Part shown: one piece after another, positions 62,170-64,000 of the stretch | Position numbering within the stretch: the stretch's first letter is position 1 | How the letters are laid out: every line of letters starts with the position of its first letter | From: Streptomyces sp. NBC_00663 | GTDB lineage: Bacteria; Actinomycetota; Actinomycetes; Streptomycetales; Streptomycetaceae | Assembly: GCF_036226885.1 (NCBI RefSeq) | Contig: NZ_CP109027.1 | Location: 1,240,001-1,304,000 of the forward strand | DNA length: 64,000 nucleotides | Direction: 5' to 3' | Notes under the pieces: generated by a model | Databases searched by the model: none | The model's input: only the letters and a program-made list of their open reading frames with translations | Told to the model about the DNA's origin: nothing | Translations under genes and position numbers: made by a program

Positions 62170-64000
62170 ATGACCACCGCAGAGCGCCCCACCGCCCTCA
62201 CGTCGCTGCGCCACGCCCGCGAGCTGTTCCTGCGCGGCCGGCAATCGCCGGACGGGGTGCCGGACGACGTGCTCGCCGCATGGAAGCGTGCCCGGTTCTT
62301 CGGCGTACGACACGACGTACGTCCCACCGTCGCGGACACGTCCGAGACCGCGCCCTCGCCCACACCCGCCGAGTCCCCCCTGCTCGCCGCGGCCCGCCCG
62401 GTGCTCGACCGGATCAGCGAGTCGCTGGTCACCGCGGAGGCGTGCCTCGTGCTCACCGACGCCCGGCTGCGGGTGCTGTGGGCGAGCGGGTGCGCGCCGG
62501 TCCACCTCTGCCGGGACCTCTCCGAGGAGCGGGTCGGCCACAACAGCGCGGCCCTCGCCCTGCACACGCACCGACGAGCCGAGGTGCACGGGCCCGAGCA
62601 CTACCTCGACCGATGGCAGGACGTCTCGGCGGTCAGCGTGCCGGTGCGGGCGCCGGAGACGGGACAGCCGCTCGGCACGGTGACGGTGGCCTCGGGGCTG
62701 TGCGGCGGACGGGTGACCGGGGCCGAGTGCGGGCCGCATCCCGGCGCCCCGCTCGCCGAGGCGGTGGCGACCGCTGTCGAGACCGAGCTGCTCGCCCGCT
62801 CCCGGGCCGCCGAACGGGTGCTGCTGGACGCGTACTTGCGTACGGCGGGTGAGCGGGGGCGCCCGGTCGTCGCCCTCGACGGCCGCAACCGGCTCGTGAG
62901 CGAGGCAGCCGGGCGCCTGCTGTCGCCGGAGGGGCTGGAAGAACTGGAGCGGAGAGTGGTCGCACTGATGCGGGAGGCGGCGCGGGCGGAGCCTGGGACA
63001 GGCGGAGGCAGCGGATCCGTCACCGGCCAGCCGGCCCTCACCCTCCCGGACGACACAGACGGAACCGCACGCCTCACCCTCCCGGACGACACAGACGGAA
63101 CCGCACGCCTCACCCTCCCGGACGAGACAGACGGAACCGCACGCCTCACTCCCGTCACCCACCTGGGTTCCGTCGTCGGCGCGGTCGCGGTGCTGGAGCC
63201 GTCGGGGCGTCCGGTCGTGGCCGCGCCCGGAAAGCGTGACGTGGGCCTGGCCGGGAGTTCGGTGCCGTGGCGGCACGCGGTCGGCCGAGCGCTGGAGCTG
63301 GCCACGTCCGGCGAACCCCTGCTGCTGATCGGCGAGCGCGGGACCGGCAAGAGCGCCCTGGCCCGGGAACTCACTGAAATGCCGTTGCTCATGGACGCGG
63401 CGGAGACCGGACTCGGCACCCGTACCGACGTGTTGCGCACCGGGCGCCCACTCATCGTCCGGCACGTCGAACGGCTGGCGGCGCCCGACACGGCGGCCCT
63501 CAACTCACTCCTGGCCACACGCCCGGACGTCCCGCTCCTCGTCACCTACACCCCCGGAGCCCCACCGAGCCCCTGCCTCCAACGCCTCCTGGACACCCTC
63601 GCGGCCCGCTCGGTGACCCTGCCCGCGCTCCGCGAACGCCCCGAGGACATCCGGGAGTTGCTGACCGCGCTGGCCCCGGACCCCACACCGGGACGGCCTC
63701 CGCTGACCTGGGCCCTGGACGCGCTGCGCGCCCTGGAACGGCATCCCTGGCCCGGCAACGTCACCGAACTCGCCCACCTGGTAAGGACGTTGGCGGACCA
63801 TCGGCGGACGACCGGCCCGGTCCGCCGTACCGAACTCCCGGACCCCGTGCGTGAGGGCCCCGCGCCCCGGCCGCTCACCCCCATGCAGCTCGCCGAACGG
63901 TCCGCCATCCTGGACGCCCTCCGCCTCCACGGCGGCAACAAGGCCAGAGCGGCGGCGTCCCTGGGCATCGCCCGCGCAACGCTGTACCGGAAGCTGCGGG
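62170..64000 (+). CDS. GAF/AAA+/Fis-type transcriptional activator (AcoR/NtrC-like), C-terminal end cut by the window
   Basis: About 610 codons are present and the frame is open at the window end. N-terminal region with LFLRGRQSPDGVPDDVLAAW, then a GAF-like sensor (~70-220; ACLVLTDARLRVLWASGC, ERVGHNSAALALHTH, AVSVPVRAPETGQPLGTVTV), a linker with three 12-residue repeats, a reduced AAA+ domain with LLLIGERGTGKSALAREL (~390), PALRERPEDIRELLTAL and HPWPGNVTELAHLVRTL, and a Fis-type helix-turn-helix at the end (ALRLHGGNKARAAASLGIARATLYRKL). The GAFTGA loop that touches sigma-54 is missing, as expected in an actinomycete without sigma-54, and so is much of the AAA+ core. It is divergent from the aromatic hydroxylase and probably activates it. 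Confidence 0.83.
   Translation, partial: MTTAERPTALTSLRHARELFLRGRQSPDGVPDDVLAAWKRARFFGVRHDVRPTVADTSETAPSPTPAESPLLAAARPVLDRISESLVTAEACLVLTDARLRVLWASGCAPVHLCRDLSEERVGHNSAALALHTHRRAEVHGPEHYLDRWQDVSAVSVPVRAPETGQPLGTVTVASGLCGGRVTGAECGPHPGAPLAEAVATAVETELLARSRAAERVLLDAYLRTAGERGRPVVALDGRNRLVSEAAGRLLSPEGLEELERRVVALMREAARAEPGTGGGSGSVTGQPALTLPDDTDGTARLTLPDDTDGTARLTLPDETDGTARLTPVTHLGSVVGAVAVLEPSGRPVVAAPGKRDVGLAGSSVPWRHAVGRALELATSGEPLLLIGERGTGKSALARELTEMPLLMDAAETGLGTRTDVLRTGRPLIVRHVERLAAPDTAALNSLLATRPDVPLLVTYTPGAPPSPCLQRLLDTLAARSVTLPALRERPEDIRELLTALAPDPTPGRPPLTWALDALRALERHPWPGNVTELAHLVRTLADHRRTTGPVRRTELPDPVREGPAPRPLTPMQLAERSAILDALRLHGGNKARAAASLGIARATLYRKLR
63037..63144 (+). repeat. In-frame 36-bp triple tandem repeat in the regulator gene
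   Basis: Three consecutive 36-base units (63037-63072, 63073-63108, 63109-63144) encode LTLPDDTDGTAR twice and LTLPDETDGTAR once. The DNA units are identical apart from one base in the third. They fall in the linker between GAF and AAA+ domains. The third copy contains ACGAGACAGACGG (63122-63134), the core of the promoter repeats at 62079-62126. Confidence 0.9.

Overview
The window is high-GC actinobacterial DNA, almost certainly from a Streptomyces. Supporting signs are the strong G/C third-position codon bias, frequent GTG starts, DmdR/DtxR-type iron boxes, a CsoR-type copper operator, a streptogrisin-like protease, LacI/ROK/DeoR sugar regulators, and a near-complete match in gene order to the coelichelin (cch) siderophore cluster of Streptomyces coelicolor. 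No tRNA, rRNA, CRISPR array, insertion sequence or replication origin was seen.

Layout. 1-2380: 5' part of a ROK repressor gene, an alkB gene broken by a 58-bp tandem duplication, and an RlmG/RsmC-like rRNA methyltransferase. 2397-5057: an amino-sugar type locus (class II aldolase and SIS isomerase, divergent from a DeoR repressor with candidate direct-repeat operators). 5115-6932: GH15 trehalase/glucoamylase. 6907-29511: the coelichelin cluster cchK-J-I-H-G-F-E-D-C-B-A with six iron boxes. They divide it into iron-controlled units: J and K (divergent), HI, FG, E, BCD and A. Manual reading of the three adenylation-domain pockets of the NRPS gives DINYWGGIGK, DFWNVGMVHK and DMENLGLINK, as expected for formyl-hydroxyornithine, threonine and hydroxyornithine. 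29575-32930: copper-linked secreted protein divergent from a CopA-type ATPase. 33010-40444: DJ-1/PfpI protein divergent from a LysR regulator, M43 metalloprotease, small hypothetical and lipoprotein genes, DUF2269-like membrane protein, acyl-CoA-dehydrogenase-fold monooxygenase, an atypical orphan response regulator below a perfect 19-bp palindrome, and an acyltransferase-3 protein. 40500-43532: cobalamin riboswitch followed by a B12 ABC importer (permease, ATPase, binding lipoprotein). 43542-48365: GNAT, CGNR zinc-finger protein, secreted GH5 enzyme with LacI repressor and palindromic operator, and an S1 protease with its own CebR-like palindrome.

48620-59048 is the most novel part: a compact biosynthetic locus on one strand. 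It holds a 2544-residue polyketide synthase (acyl ligase, ACP, KS, AT, DH, KR, ACP, thioesterase), a flavin-dependent halogenase and an MFS exporter. The thioesterase has cysteine in place of the usual nucleophilic serine, and the acyl ligase has lost the usual P-loop lysine. I do not recognise a described product. 59054-64000: YceI protein, a decayed two-gene remnant resembling hydroxyquinol ring-cleavage genes, a TfdB-type phenol/resorcinol hydroxylase, and a divergent GAF/AAA+/Fis regulator. The regulator carries a 36-bp in-frame triple repeat that shares a 13-mer with tandem repeats in its promoter.

All assignments come from reading translations and motifs by eye. Names rest on remembered family features, not database searches.
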